A stretch of DNA of 64,000 bases from Komagataeibacter medellinensis NBRC 3288 (GTDB lineage Bacteria; Pseudomonadota; Alphaproteobacteria; Acetobacterales; Acetobacteraceae), in contig NC_016027.1 of assembly GCF_000182745.2 (NCBI RefSeq), forward strand, positions 2,262,001 to 2,326,000. Direction: 5' to 3'. A program made the position numbers and the translations under genes. The notes beneath the pieces are model-generated. The model saw only the letters and a list, made by a program, of their open reading frames with translations. It did not search any database and was not told the DNA's origin. Shown here in pieces: positions 35,422 to 44,343 of this stretch. The first letter of the stretch is position 1, and each line of letters starts with the position of its first letter.

Positions 35422-36945
35422 GTGTTACGACGTGATTTCATGAAGGCGGGAACGGCACTTGGTGTCCTGTATGGTGCCGGTACCGTGCCCGTGCGAACTG
35501 CCCGCGCGGCACAGAGCGCCAATTTTGATTCGGCAACCGTGCGCACACTGGCGCACCAGCTCTCGCAGCAGCCTTACCAGCCGCCTTCCCAGACATTGCC
35601 TTCTGCACTGCGTAACCTGAATTTCGACCAGTATAATTCCATTGCCTTCCGCTCCGAACAGGCCCTGTGGCATGGCGAGAACCTGGGCTTTGATGTCGAG
35701 TTCTTTCCGCGTGGCTATCTGTACGCACCCCGGATCGATATGAACGAGGTGATTGATGGCCAGTCGCGCCCCATCGCCTTCAATGCCGACATGTTCACCT
35801 ATAACGATCCCGCCCTGCGCGTGAGCGAGGATATCGGGTTTGCGGGCCTGCGGCTGCGCGCGCCGATCAACACGCCGGGTGTGATGGAGGAGTTCTGCGT
35901 CTTTCTTGGCGCTTCCTATTTCCGTGCCGTGGCCAAGGGACAGACCTATGGGCTGTCCGCGCGTGGCTTTGCCGATGGCACCGGCGACCCGACGGGTGAA
36001 GAATTCGCCCTGTTCCGCGCCTTCTGGTTGGAAAAGCCCAAGGCAGGCGTGGACAGCGTGGTTATCCATGCCCTGCTGGACAGCCCGTCACTGGCCGGTG
36101 CGTTCCGCTTTACCATCCGGCCGGGCGAGACAACGGTCTTTGATGTCCAGTCTTATCTCTACCCGCGCAAGGCAATTGCGGAATCCGGCATCGCGCCCCT
36201 GACCGGCATGTTCTATTTCGATGCGAATGATCGCACGCGCGTGGATGACTGGCGCCCCGCCGCCCATGACAGCGAGGGCCTGTCCATGTGGACCGGCAGC
36301 GGCCAGCAGTTGTGGCGGCCGCTGCGCAACCCGCGCGACCTGCAGTTCTCTGCCTTCAGCGATGTAAGGCCGCATGGCTTTGGCCTGATGCAGCGCAAGC
36401 GCGCCTTCACTGATTTCGAGGACGTGTCGTTGAACTATGAAAAACGGCCCTCGCTCTGGATCGAGCCGATCGGGGACTGGGGGAGCGGTGCGGTGGATCT
36501 GGTGGAAATTCCCACCCCCAATGAGGTGAACGACAATATCGTCTCCTTCTGGCGCCCGCAGGAGGCGCTGGCGGCAGGGCATGAATATGTGTTTACCTAC
36601 CGCATGTACTGGGGGTGGGACACGCCATGGCCCACCAGGCTGGCCCGCATTGTGGCCACCCGCGTGGGGGCGGCGACTGATGATTCGCATACCCGCTTCT
36701 TCGATCTCGACTTTGTCGGCACGCCGTTCGACAAACTGCCCGACAACCCGCATTTCCACCTGCAATGCCGTACGTCCGCAGGTGAGATCCGCAATGTGGT
36801 GGTCGAGCCGGTACCCCCCATCCATGGTTGGCGCAGCACGTTCGAGTTCGCACCCGGCGATGCCAAGGTGGCGGAACTGAACTGCGTGTTGGCAGATGAC
36901 AATGGTCCCGTATCGGAAGAATGGGTCTACCGATGGACACCGTAG
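35422..36945 (+). CDS. Periplasmic glucan biosynthesis protein (OpgD/OpgG family)
   Basis: Acts in the periplasm on beta-glucan chains made by OpgH. The 507-aa protein starts at a GTG with CTGGAG upstream and has a twin-arginine signal (RRDFMKAG then a hydrophobic stretch ending AARA-like RTARAAQSA), a feature of OpgD rather than OpgG. The mature region carries the MdoG family segments YNSIAFRSEQALWHG, FPRGYLYAPRIDMNEV, EFCVFLGASYFRAVAKGQTYGLSARG and FEDVSLNYEKRPSLWIEPIGDWG. The stop overlaps the start region of the opgH gene, so the two are coupled. Confidence 0.93.
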   Translation: MLRRDFMKAGTALGVLYGAGTVPVRTARAAQSANFDSATVRTLAHQLSQQPYQPPSQTLPSALRNLNFDQYNSIAFRSEQALWHGENLGFDVEFFPRGYLYAPRIDMNEVIDGQSRPIAFNADMFTYNDPALRVSEDIGFAGLRLRAPINTPGVMEEFCVFLGASYFRAVAKGQTYGLSARGFADGTGDPTGEEFALFRAFWLEKPKAGVDSVVIHALLDSPSLAGAFRFTIRPGETTVFDVQSYLYPRKAIAESGIAPLTGMFYFDANDRTRVDDWRPAAHDSEGLSMWTGSGQQLWRPLRNPRDLQFSAFSDVRPHGFGLMQRKRAFTDFEDVSLNYEKRPSLWIEPIGDWGSGAVDLVEIPTPNEVNDNIVSFWRPQEALAAGHEYVFTYRMYWGWDTPWPTRLARIVATRVGAATDDSHTRFFDLDFVGTPFDKLPDNPHFHLQCRTSAGEIRNVVVEPVPPIHGWRSTFEFAPGDAKVAELNCVLADDNGPVSEEWVYRWTP

Positions 36946-39119
36946 CGGCCAGCGCCCCATCCGAACCGCCCCCTGCGGGCAATGCCGGGACCGATACGCG
37001 GCTGCCACAGGGCTGGAGCGCGCTGCCGCGCCCAGCCCCGCTGGAGATGCCCGTCCATGCGCTGGAGGACGCACCCGACCTGCATGGCCGCGCGCGCGTG
37101 CCCTCTACCGAATGGCAGCTGATCGGCCTGCGCCGCCTGCTGGTCATCGGTGGCGCCCTGGCCATGACCGGGGCTGCCGGTTACGAGATGGACCTGGTGT
37201 TCAATGCCGTACAGCGCTCGGTTGCGGGTATGGTGATGCTGGTGCTGTTCATCCTGTTGTTCATGTGGATCGCGCTGGCCTTTACCTCTGCCGTAGCAGG
37301 TTTTTTTTCCATGCTGGCTGGTGGCGGGCTGGGTCTTGGTATTGCGCGTGGCGGCTCGCTGCCACGCCTGTTGACCCGCACGGCGCTGCTCATGCCGACC
37401 TATAACGAGGACCCCGGTCGTGTCATGGCGGGCCTGCGTGCCACCATCGACAGCCTTGCCGCCACCCGGCAGGAGCGCGCGTTTGACGTTTTCATCCTGT
37501 CCGACACCACCGATCCCGATGTGTGGGTGGCAGAGGAGGCGGCCTATATGGCCCTGTGTCGCGCCACGGGGTGGGGCGGGCGACTGTTCTACCGCAGGCG
37601 CGCGGCCAATACCGACCGCAAGGCGGGCAACATAGGCGAGTGGGTGCGCACTTATGGCGCGGCCTACCAGCAGATGATCACGCTTGATGCCGACAGCGTC
37701 ATGTCCGGTGACGTGATCGTGCGGCTGACTTCAGCCATGGAGCATAATCCCGGTGTGGGGTTGATCCAGTCGCTACCGGTGATTGTAAACGGGCACACCC
37801 TGTTTGCCCGCATGCAGCAGTTCGCGGGCCGTGTGTATGGGCCGCTGATTGCCCATGGCATTGCCTGGTGGCACGGCTCGGAAGGGAATTACTGGGGGCA
37901 TAACGCAGTCATCCGCACCGCAGCCTTTGCCGAACAGGCAGGCATGCCGCACCTGCCGGGGCGCAAGCCCTTTGGCGGCGCGATCATGAGCCATGACTTT
38001 GTGGAGGCGGCCCTGATGCGTCGGGGGGGCTGGGCCATTCATATGGTGCCCGCCCTGAGCGGATCATATGAAGAAAGCCCGCCTTCACTGACCGATATCG
38101 CCATCCGTGACCGACGGTGGTGCCAGGGCAACCTCCAGCATGCCAAAGTGGTCTCAACGCGCGGGTTGCACTGGGTCAGCCGTATGCACATGCTCATGGG
38201 CATCGGCTCCTATGTTACGGCGCCGCTGTGGCTGATCTTTCTGCTGGTGGGTATTCTCGTGTCATTGCAGAGCCGCTTTTACAAACCGGAATATTTCGGT
38301 GATACAAAGCTGCTCTATCCGCACTGGCCGCATGTTGACCCGGTGCAGGCGGAATACATGTTCATCGGCACCATGGGCGTGCTGCTGGCCCCCAAGGTAC
38401 TGGCCTACATCCTGCTGCTTGTTGATGGCCCGCTGCGGCGCGGCTGTGGGGGCGGGATCGCGGCGGGGGCCTCCATACTGGTTGAAACGGTGGTGGGTGG
38501 CCTGCTGGCGCCTATCGCCATGCTGATCCAGACCGGTGGCGTGCTGTCGATCCTGCTGGGTCGTGATTCCGGCTGGAATGCCCAGCGGCGTGATGCGGGG
38601 GGACTCCAGATTGCACAGAACGTGCGGCTGTACATGCTCCATACCGTACTGGGCCTGATGCTGGCGGGGGCTGCGTGGAGTGTCTCGCTACCGCTGTTTT
38701 TGTGGATGCTGCCGGTCACTCTGGGGCTGGTCTGCGCCATTCCGCTGGCGGTGCTGACGGGTAGCGCTGCCGTGGGGCAGGCCTTCCGGCGCGCGCGCCT
38801 GCTGCTGATCCCCGAGGAGACGGCCCCCCCTGCCGTGCTCTCGGCGGCCGTAGCTTATATGGGCCAGATGGCTGGCCACCCCGTGCAGGAAGCCATTGCC
38901 GCCCTGCGGGCGCGCACGGGGCTGCTCAGGGTACATGAAATCATGCTGCCACCGCCGCGCCGGCCGGGTGGCCCGATCAATCCTGCACTTCTGGTCGGGC
39001 TGCTTAAGGTGCGTGAGGCGCCAGACCTGGCCACTGCCGTGCGCGAACTCAACCGCGCAGAGAAATCAGCCGTACTGGGCAATGCGGAGGGGTTGCAACT
39101 GCTTGCGCGCTTGCCCTGA
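36933..39119 (+). CDS. opgH: Glucan glucosyltransferase OpgH
   Basis: Inner-membrane GT2 enzyme that polymerises glucose from UDP-glucose into periplasmic glucan and passes it across the membrane. From ATG 36933 it is 728 aa (ATG 36921 possible). Membrane helices lie near residues 75-135 and 440-650. The catalytic domain between them shows LMPTYNEDPGRV, ILSDTTDPDVW, the DxD in TLDADSVM, the MSHDFVEAALMRRGGW base region and RDRRWCQGNLQH, the QxxRW-type motif. It is coupled to the opgG/D gene; together they make the glucan the OpgC-like protein may modify. Confidence 0.95.
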   Translation: MDTVAASAPSEPPPAGNAGTDTRLPQGWSALPRPAPLEMPVHALEDAPDLHGRARVPSTEWQLIGLRRLLVIGGALAMTGAAGYEMDLVFNAVQRSVAGMVMLVLFILLFMWIALAFTSAVAGFFSMLAGGGLGLGIARGGSLPRLLTRTALLMPTYNEDPGRVMAGLRATIDSLAATRQERAFDVFILSDTTDPDVWVAEEAAYMALCRATGWGGRLFYRRRAANTDRKAGNIGEWVRTYGAAYQQMITLDADSVMSGDVIVRLTSAMEHNPGVGLIQSLPVIVNGHTLFARMQQFAGRVYGPLIAHGIAWWHGSEGNYWGHNAVIRTAAFAEQAGMPHLPGRKPFGGAIMSHDFVEAALMRRGGWAIHMVPALSGSYEESPPSLTDIAIRDRRWCQGNLQHAKVVSTRGLHWVSRMHMLMGIGSYVTAPLWLIFLLVGILVSLQSRFYKPEYFGDTKLLYPHWPHVDPVQAEYMFIGTMGVLLAPKVLAYILLLVDGPLRRGCGGGIAAGASILVETVVGGLLAPIAMLIQTGGVLSILLGRDSGWNAQRRDAGGLQIAQNVRLYMLHTVLGLMLAGAAWSVSLPLFLWMLPVTLGLVCAIPLAVLTGSAAVGQAFRRARLLLIPEETAPPAVLSAAVAYMGQMAGHPVQEAIAALRARTGLLRVHEIMLPPPRRPGGPINPALLVGLLKVREAPDLATAVRELNRAEKSAVLGNAEGLQLLARLP

Positions 39120-39149
39120 CAGCCTGAGAGGCTGGGGAACAGGGCGCAT

Positions 39150-39225
39150 TTTCCGGTAAGTCTTTTCCCGGAAAATTCAGGGAATGTCGCCTTTTTGGAA
39201 AAAGGCGATACCCAAAAAATTTTAT
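39150..39225 (-). repeat. Dispersed two-hairpin element, copy 2 (degenerate)
   Basis: The right half, CGCCTTTTTGGAAAAAGGCG then ACCCAAAAAATTTTAT, matches the family. The left half is decayed. It lies between convergent opgH and the secreted unknown protein. Confidence 0.65.
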
Positions 39226-39282
39226 TATTTTCATCACTGCTGTGTTTCCTGGCCCTGGCCAGGATGCGCGTGCCTGTCCCCG

Positions 39283-39735
39283 TCAGTCGGAGGAGGTGCC
39301 CTGCGGGGCGGTGACGGCTTCTTCCCCTTCATCAGACCCGTCCACTGACATGATCGAATCCAGCGCGTCGCACAGTTTTTTCTGGTTGCTGCTGGCGAGT
39401 TTGCCGGGATTGGCGCACAGCTTGGCTGCATCGGGTACGCAGGACTCTGTTGCGTCCTCATAATCCGATTCCATCACGTCATGCGCCAGTGACAGGTTGG
39501 GGTTGTGTGCCTGCTCACTGGCCTCCTCGATCACCTTTTCCATCTTGTGTAGGTCATCAAGCTTGTCCAGGCAGGGCTTGCTGGCCAGGTCCGGCTTGAG
39601 GCGCAGCACATCCATCGCGCGCTGTACCTTCTGTGTGGCCAGGCTCTGGCCATGGGCCGTAGCACTCAGCAGCGCGGGTGAGAGCAGCAATGCAACCGGC
39701 AGTGCGGCGAGGCGTAGAGACAGGTTGATGTTCAC
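39283..39735 (-). CDS. Secreted hypothetical protein, 150 aa
   Basis: Unrecognised periplasmic or secreted protein. The N-terminus is a signal peptide (LSLRLAALPVALLLSPALLSATAHG, cleaved near residue 29). The mature part is acidic and helical, with four cysteines (KPCLDKL, ESCVPDA, KLCANPG, KLCDALD) that could form two disulfides. It ends in an acidic tail. It stands alone, convergent with opgH. Function unknown. Confidence 0.75.
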   Translation of the reverse strand: MNINLSLRLAALPVALLLSPALLSATAHGQSLATQKVQRAMDVLRLKPDLASKPCLDKLDDLHKMEKVIEEASEQAHNPNLSLAHDVMESDYEDATESCVPDAAKLCANPGKLASSNQKKLCDALDSIMSVDGSDEGEEAVTAPQGTSSD

Positions 39736-40488
39736 CGTGACCGTTCCGTTTGTCCATGTTCGGCATGGGTGGATGCCGCAGGCGGGGCCTGGCCCGCACG
39801 CGGGCGGGTGCCCGACCGTGCGGCAGAGGCGGGGTGCCGACTATGGCAGGAACCACGGTTGCGCGAAAGATGGCCTGTCTGGGCGATGCATGCTCCGTAT
39901 GCATAAAAATACGTCCTTAAAAATCCTTATATAATCAGGAAAAAATCCAAATCGTGCCAAAAATTTGAAAATTCCCTTACACTTACGCCAGTCTTGCAGT
40001 ATAGATTATCCAAGTTGAATATATTTTTCGTGCTTTGGCGGAGGTTGGAAACTATCTCATTATTGTGAAATCGTTCGGAATCGCAACGATTTTGTATATT
40101 TAGCCAAATTCTGGTCTGTCTGGTGACGGAAGATCACGTGATTGTGCCGCTCTGTTGCGTACGATCAGGTGTTTTTTCATCATATTGTTATGAAAGTTTC
40201 ACCTGAAGGTGGATTTTCCTGCCGGATTGCCAATTCTGGCCGGTAACATGTCTGAGGAAGCAGGTTTGCCAGGCACCATGCGCTGGCGTTTTGGCGCTGG
40301 GGCCATCGCCGTTTCCGCATTCTGTAGCCGGTCCGGGTGATTGCACGCCCGACCCTGTTGAAACTGAGGTTCCGCACTGGTGTTTCCGGAAAGCCGGACT
40401 GTGCGGACGCAGCCTGCATCGACGCTCCGCAATGAGGTGGAGCCCCTCAACTTCGTGTCGGCTGCCTGTGAAAGAGGAGTATCTCCCC
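39736..40488. other. 753-base AT-rich intergenic region with inverted repeats
   Basis: No convincing gene is present. The part from about 39895 to 40215 is far richer in A and T than the rest of the window. It contains two dyads: AAATCGTT/AACGATTT with a 9-base spacer (40068-40092), and TCAGGTG/CACCTGA (40165-40206) enclosing a second pair TTTCAT/ATGAAA. These may be operators for the downstream polyol permease or for the divergent secreted protein. Confidence 0.6.
40068..40092. promoter_or_regulatory. Candidate operator dyad upstream of the polyol permease
   Basis: Perfect 8-bp arms AAATCGTT and AACGATTT flank a 9-base spacer in AT-rich DNA. The size and form fit a dimeric repressor site, but no cognate regulator is next to it. 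Confidence 0.4.
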
Positions 40489-41805
40489 TTGAAACAGACA
40501 GACAATCTGTCCGAATCAACGTCCCTTGCTGACCGGCTGGGCATTCCCGCACCCTTGTTCTGGGGGTTCGTGGGCCTGCTGTTCTTCATGATCGGCGATG
40601 GTGTCGAAGCCGGCTACCTTGCCCCCTATCTTGAAGGCCAGGGCATTTCATCGCGCGACACAGCCCTTCTGTTTACCATCTATGGCGTGACTGTCTCGCT
40701 GTCCTCATGGGCATCGGGGCCGCTGTCTGACCTGTGGGGCCCCAAGCGGGTCATGTGGATCGGCCTTGCCATCTGGGGTGTGTTCGAAATTCTGTTCCTG
40801 ACCTTTGGCGTGGCGGTCAACAGCTATCCCATCATGCTGGCGGCCTACACCATGCGTGGTTTCGGCTACCCGCTGTTCACCTACGGCTTCCTGGTGTGGA
40901 TCGCGGCCGCAACGCCACCGCGTCAGCTTGGCTCGGCCGCAGGGTGGTTCTGGTTCGCCTTCTCCGGCGGCCTGCCCACGCTGGGTTCGCTGTTCGCCAG
41001 CTTCTCCATTCCGCTGATCGGCGAGATGGCAACGTTCTGGTCTTCGCTGGGTCTGGTCATGTTCGGTGGCCTGCTGGCGCTGCTCATGACGCGGGAGCCA
41101 ATCGGTTCCAGGCGCCTTGCCCCCGTTGGTACGAAGCCCGGCATGATTTTCTTCAGCTCGATCAGCATCCTGTGGCGTGAGCCCAAGACGTTCGTGGCCA
41201 TGATCGTGCGTACCATCAATACGTCGTCCGAATATGCGTTCCTGGTGATCATGCCGGCGTTCTTCACGAAGGTCATCGGCTTCTCGCTGTCGCAGTGGCT
41301 GCAACTGCTTTCCATCATCTTCCTGTCGAACATTCTGGTGAACCTGGTGTCCGGTATTACGGCGGACCGTCTGGGCCATCGCACCGTGGTTGCCCTGTTT
41401 GGCTGCATTGGTGCCGCGATCACGGTGCCGCTGTTCTACTACGTGCCGCAGATGTTCCCCGGCAACTTTGGCATCGCTGCCGCCATGGGCGCGCTGTATG
41501 GGGCGACCATCGCTGCCTTCGTGCCGCTGTCCGGCCTGGTGCCGCAGATTTGCCCGAAGGAAAAGGCGGCTGCCCTGTCCGCTTTGGGCCTGGGCGCGGG
41601 TGCCAGCACATGGGTTGGCCCGGCCATCGTGACGTGGTTCGAATCCTGGCGTGGGATCGAGGGGATCATCTGGATCTTCTCCGGCCTGTATGTCGCTTCC
41701 GCCGTGATGACGCTGGTGCTGACTGTCTCGCCTGAAGCGCGCCGCCATCTGAATGAAGCCGCAGCGCGCGGTGACATTGCAGAGGAAGTGACGCTGGGAC
41801 ACTGA
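40489..41805 (+). CDS. Polyol permease, RbtT/DalT/CsbX-type MFS transporter
   Basis: A 438-aa inner-membrane transporter with 12 predicted helices, resembling the ribitol/D-arabinitol permeases of the major facilitator superfamily. Family-like segments are FWGFVGLLFFMIGDGVEAGYLAPYLEGQG at the first helix, GPLSDLWGPKRVMWIG (the loop 2-3 motif) and GYPLFTYGFLVWIAAATP. It starts at TTG 40489, which has GAGGAG 9 bases upstream; earlier in-frame codons lack hydrophobic character and are not used. It probably imports a sugar alcohol, consistent with the polyol dehydrogenase 6 kb upstream. Confidence 0.88.
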   Translation: MKQTDNLSESTSLADRLGIPAPLFWGFVGLLFFMIGDGVEAGYLAPYLEGQGISSRDTALLFTIYGVTVSLSSWASGPLSDLWGPKRVMWIGLAIWGVFEILFLTFGVAVNSYPIMLAAYTMRGFGYPLFTYGFLVWIAAATPPRQLGSAAGWFWFAFSGGLPTLGSLFASFSIPLIGEMATFWSSLGLVMFGGLLALLMTREPIGSRRLAPVGTKPGMIFFSSISILWREPKTFVAMIVRTINTSSEYAFLVIMPAFFTKVIGFSLSQWLQLLSIIFLSNILVNLVSGITADRLGHRTVVALFGCIGAAITVPLFYYVPQMFPGNFGIAAAMGALYGATIAAFVPLSGLVPQICPKEKAAALSALGLGAGASTWVGPAIVTWFESWRGIEGIIWIFSGLYVASAVMTLVLTVSPEARRHLNEAAARGDIAEEVTLGH

Positions 41806-41847
41806 TTTTCCCGAACATTATGCAGACCATCCTCGGATAGTCCGTAA

Positions 41848-41881
41848 AAAGCGGGCCTGCTGGCAACAGCAGGCCCGCTTT
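41848..41881 (+). terminator. Strong hairpin terminator of the polyol permease
   Basis: A perfect 15-bp stem, AAAGCGGGCCTGCTG and CAGCAGGCCCGCTTT, closes on a 4-base loop GCAA, 42 bases after the permease stop. Confidence 0.85.
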
Positions 41882-41935
41882 GCATTCGTGGCCGTACCCC
41901 GTCAGTAAGGGTATTGTGAAAAACAGATCGTACGG

Positions 41936-42004
41936 AAGTTTTTGGTGAAGCTTTTTTCAAAAAGCTTCAGGGAATGCCGCGTTCCTGAAAACAGGCGATC
42001 CCCG
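41936..42004 (-). repeat. Dispersed two-hairpin element, copy 3
   Basis: AAGTTTTTGGTGAAGC, then hairpin GAAGCTTTTTT/AAAAAGCTTC and GGGAATGCCGC. The second hairpin is decayed. It lies between the convergent permease and the small minus-strand gene. Confidence 0.75.
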
Positions 42005-42036
42005 CTCAAGCGCCCGTCATGACACTAGGTATGAAA

Positions 42037-42064
42037 AAAGGCCGGAACCAAGGGTCCGGCCTTT
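42037..42064 (-). terminator. Terminator of the minus-strand small gene
   Basis: AAAGGCCGGA and TCCGGCCTTT form a 10-bp stem. Read on the minus strand it is followed by TTTTTT, 18 bases past the stop of the 92-aa gene. Confidence 0.8.
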
Positions 42065-42082
42065 CCTGTAGCAGGGGATGTA

Positions 42083-42361
42083 TCAGATCCCGCGTTCGGG
42101 CCGCCTGCGCGGGTTGCGTGGGCGCTCGGCAGTGTTGCCGCCAGAGGGGCCGCGCCGTTCATCGGCCTTGAGTGCCGGGGCCGCACTCACTTCGCTTTCA
42201 AGCTGGCGGATGCGCTTCTGCACGCTTTCGCGGAGAGTGGGGGCGGTATGCGATTTCATGGAGGCCAGCGTCTCGCGCAGGTCGCGCAGTTGCTTCTGCT
42301 TTTCGGCAAGTGTGCGACGGATCGGCTGGTTATCGGACATCTGTCCGTGGAATGCGCGCAT
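42083..42361 (-). CDS. Small coiled-coil hypothetical protein, 92 aa
   Basis: Unrecognised. Residues about 15-55 (IRRTLAEKQKQLRDLRETLASM, TLRESVQKRIRQLESEV) are a strongly predicted amphipathic helix or coiled coil. The tail is arginine- and proline-rich (RPRNPRRRPERG), as in a nucleic-acid-binding or disordered end. It has its own terminator on the minus strand, which supports a real gene. The start at 42361 has GGATAC upstream; 42340 is the alternative. Confidence 0.65.
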   Translation of the reverse strand: MRAFHGQMSDNQPIRRTLAEKQKQLRDLRETLASMKSHTAPTLRESVQKRIRQLESEVSAAPALKADERRGPSGGNTAERPRNPRRRPERGI

Positions 42362-42498
42362 GATTGGGTATCCTGTGGACCTCGGGTCCAGGAAATGAGT
42401 TGTCTACTGTCAGTTGGAAAGAGGATCAGCGCGTACCACCTTCCCCGCCTGCCTCACAGGGCAGGCCGGGCAGGCCGGGTACGGGATGAACCGGGGTG

Positions 42499-43569
42499 TT
42501 AAACCCCGTTCTGCGCAAGCACGTCAGCCAAGCCGTCCGTAAGGGCCTGACATTCGGCATCCGTGCCAATGGTGATACGAAGCCACTGTGCAATGCGCGG
42601 GGCCCGGAAATGACGCACGATGATCGCCCGTTCCCTCAGGGCGGCGGCGAGATAGGCGGCATCACGATCCGGGTGGCGGACAAATATGAAATTTGCCCGC
42701 GAGGGCAGGACCTCAAACCCCATCTTTCCCAGGCTGTCGGTCAGCCTGTTACGAGAGTTTATGATCTTCTCGCGGGTTTTGGCAAGCCATTCCCGATCCT
42801 CGATGGCGGCAATGGCACCAGCCTGCGCCAGACGGTCCAGCGGATAGGAATTGAAACTGTCCTTGACCCGGGTCAGGGCCGCGATCAGGTCCGGCTGGCC
42901 AATGGCGTAGCCCACCCGCAGCCCAGCCAGTGCGCTGGATTTGGACAGGGTGCGCACCACCAGCAGGTTGGGGTGGTTCGCCACCAGGGCAATCGCCGTT
43001 TCCGCGCCAAAATCGACATAGGCTTCATCCACGACCACCACGGCATCGGGGTGGTCGTCCAGCAGGGTACGGATGGCACCCAGCCCCAGTGCTATGCCGG
43101 TGGGCGCATTGGGGTTGGGGATGATGATGCCGCCGCACGGCCTGCGGTAATCCGTAATATCGATTCGCATGGCCTCATCCAGCGGCACGACTTCGTGACG
43201 GATGCCATACAGCCCGCAATAGACGGGGTAGAAGCTGTAGCTGATATCGGGGAACAGCAGCGGTGCCTCATGGTTGAGCAGGCCCTGGAAGGCATGGGCC
43301 AGTACCTCGTCCGAACCATTGCCCACAAAGATATGATCGACCGGCACGCCATGGGCCCTGCCGATGGCGGCGCATAGGGCATGGGCCGTTGGGTCGGGAT
43401 AGAGGCGCAGCGTGTCATCCGTTACCGTGCGGATGGCTTCCAGCACGCGGGGCGAGGGGCCGTACGGGCACTCATTGGTATTGAGCTTGATGAGGTTGGC
43501 TACCCTAGGCTGCTCTCCCGGCACGTACGGGGTCAGGGTGTGCACGATCGGGCTCCAGAAACGGCTCAT
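42499..43569 (-). CDS. hisC: Histidinol-phosphate aminotransferase HisC
   Basis: PLP enzyme that transaminates imidazole-acetol phosphate to histidinol phosphate; related copies also transaminate aromatic amino acids. The 356-aa fold-type I protein shows [13 protein letters not shown] at the start, the [15 protein letters not shown]-like [13 protein letters not shown] pocket, [21 protein letters not shown] and the PLP lysine in [19 protein letters not shown] at 43584 would add five residues. It is not linked here to other his genes. Confidence 0.93.
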   Translation of the reverse strand: MSRFWSPIVHTLTPYVPGEQPRVANLIKLNTNECPYGPSPRVLEAIRTVTDDTLRLYPDPTAHALCAAIGRAHGVPVDHIFVGNGSDEVLAHAFQGLLNHEAPLLFPDISYSFYPVYCGLYGIRHEVVPLDEAMRIDITDYRRPCGGIIIPNPNAPTGIALGLGAIRTLLDDHPDAVVVVDEAYVDFGAETAIALVANHPNLLVVRTLSKSSALAGLRVGYAIGQPDLIAALTRVKDSFNSYPLDRLAQAGAIAAIEDREWLAKTREKIINSRNRLTDSLGKMGFEVLPSRANFIFVRHPDRDAAYLAAALRERAIIVRHFRAPRIAQWLRITIGTDAECQALTDGLADVLAQNGV

Positions 43570-43674
43570 CAAGCGGAATTCCACGTTATCAGGGTCAGCA
43601 GGGCCACGCGGCCAGAGGGGCGCGGGGGAGGAAAGGGAAGCAGGGGGGGAGCGGAGCGGCCCGCGCGGTCGGGT

Positions 43675-44223
43675 TCAGTTCTGTACGGCGTCCACGCGGT
43701 GCATGGCGGCCAGCACGCTGTCATTACCCTGCCGGGTTGCCAGGATGCGCGCGCTCACGCCCTCGCCATCGCGCAGGTCGGGGTTGGCACCGTGTTCGAG
43801 CAGGAAGGTCACCATGGGGTCACGGTTGAACATTACGGCAAAGATCAGCGGTGTGCGGCCGACGGAATTGGGCACGTCCACACTGGCCTGATGGTCCATC
43901 AGCACGCGCGCGCAGGGCAGGTCGCCCTTGAAGGCGACACCCGCCAGCGCCGTGGCCCCCTTGGCATCCTGCAGGTCAGGTGCTGCGCCGCCTTCCAGCA
44001 GGGCGCGCACGGTCTCGGCATGACCGTTATAGGCGGCAAGGATGAGGGCAGTGTAGCCCTTGTCGTTGCGGGTATCGGGGTTGATGCCGGCGGCAAGGAA
44101 TTCGCTTACAAGGTCTGTCTGCCCATCGCGCGCGGCGGATAGGAACAGGGTCTCGATTTCCGCGTTGCTGAAGGATTCGGGTGCGGCGGCGGCGGGTTCG
44201 CCGCTGGCGACTGTCTTGCTCAT
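43675..44223 (-). CDS. Ankyrin-repeat protein
   Basis: A 182-aa protein with about four ankyrin repeats (FLSAARDGQTDLVSEFLAAGINPDTRNDKGYTALILAAYNGHAETVRALL and onwards, ending LLEHGANPDLRDGEG). Such repeats mediate protein-protein binding. No other domain or signal peptide is present. Its ATG overlaps the stop of the upstream 39-aa frame, so translation may be coupled. Confidence 0.9.
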   Translation of the reverse strand: MSKTVASGEPAAAAPESFSNAEIETLFLSAARDGQTDLVSEFLAAGINPDTRNDKGYTALILAAYNGHAETVRALLEGGAAPDLQDAKGATALAGVAFKGDLPCARVLMDHQASVDVPNSVGRTPLIFAVMFNRDPMVTFLLEHGANPDLRDGEGVSARILATRQGNDSVLAAMHRVDAVQN

Positions 44224-44339
44224 GTGCCTGCCTCGCTGGTGGGGTTGCGGAAAACGGGGGCGGTGGCCGGCCCCGTCGGAAGCGCGCGATCATAGTACGC
44301 TTTGGCCAAAAAGAACATCGGGCAATCCGGCTTCGTCAT
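44220..44339 (-). CDS. Small coupled ORF, 39 aa
   Basis: A short frame between the metallo-hydrolase stop and the ankyrin gene: MTKPDCPMFFLAKAYYDRAL then 19 further residues. GGTGAG lies just upstream of its ATG. Its TGA overlaps the ankyrin ATG (ATGA). Position and coupling favour translation; the short length and lack of recognised family make it tentative. Confidence 0.5.
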   Translation of the reverse strand: MTKPDCPMFFLAKAYYDRALPTGPATAPVFRNPTSEAGT

Positions 44340-44343
44340 GGTC

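Noticed and set aside
40188-40589. 133-aa minus-strand frame upstream of the permease
   Set aside because: No recognisable protein, no ribosome-binding site, and it overlaps the permease start.
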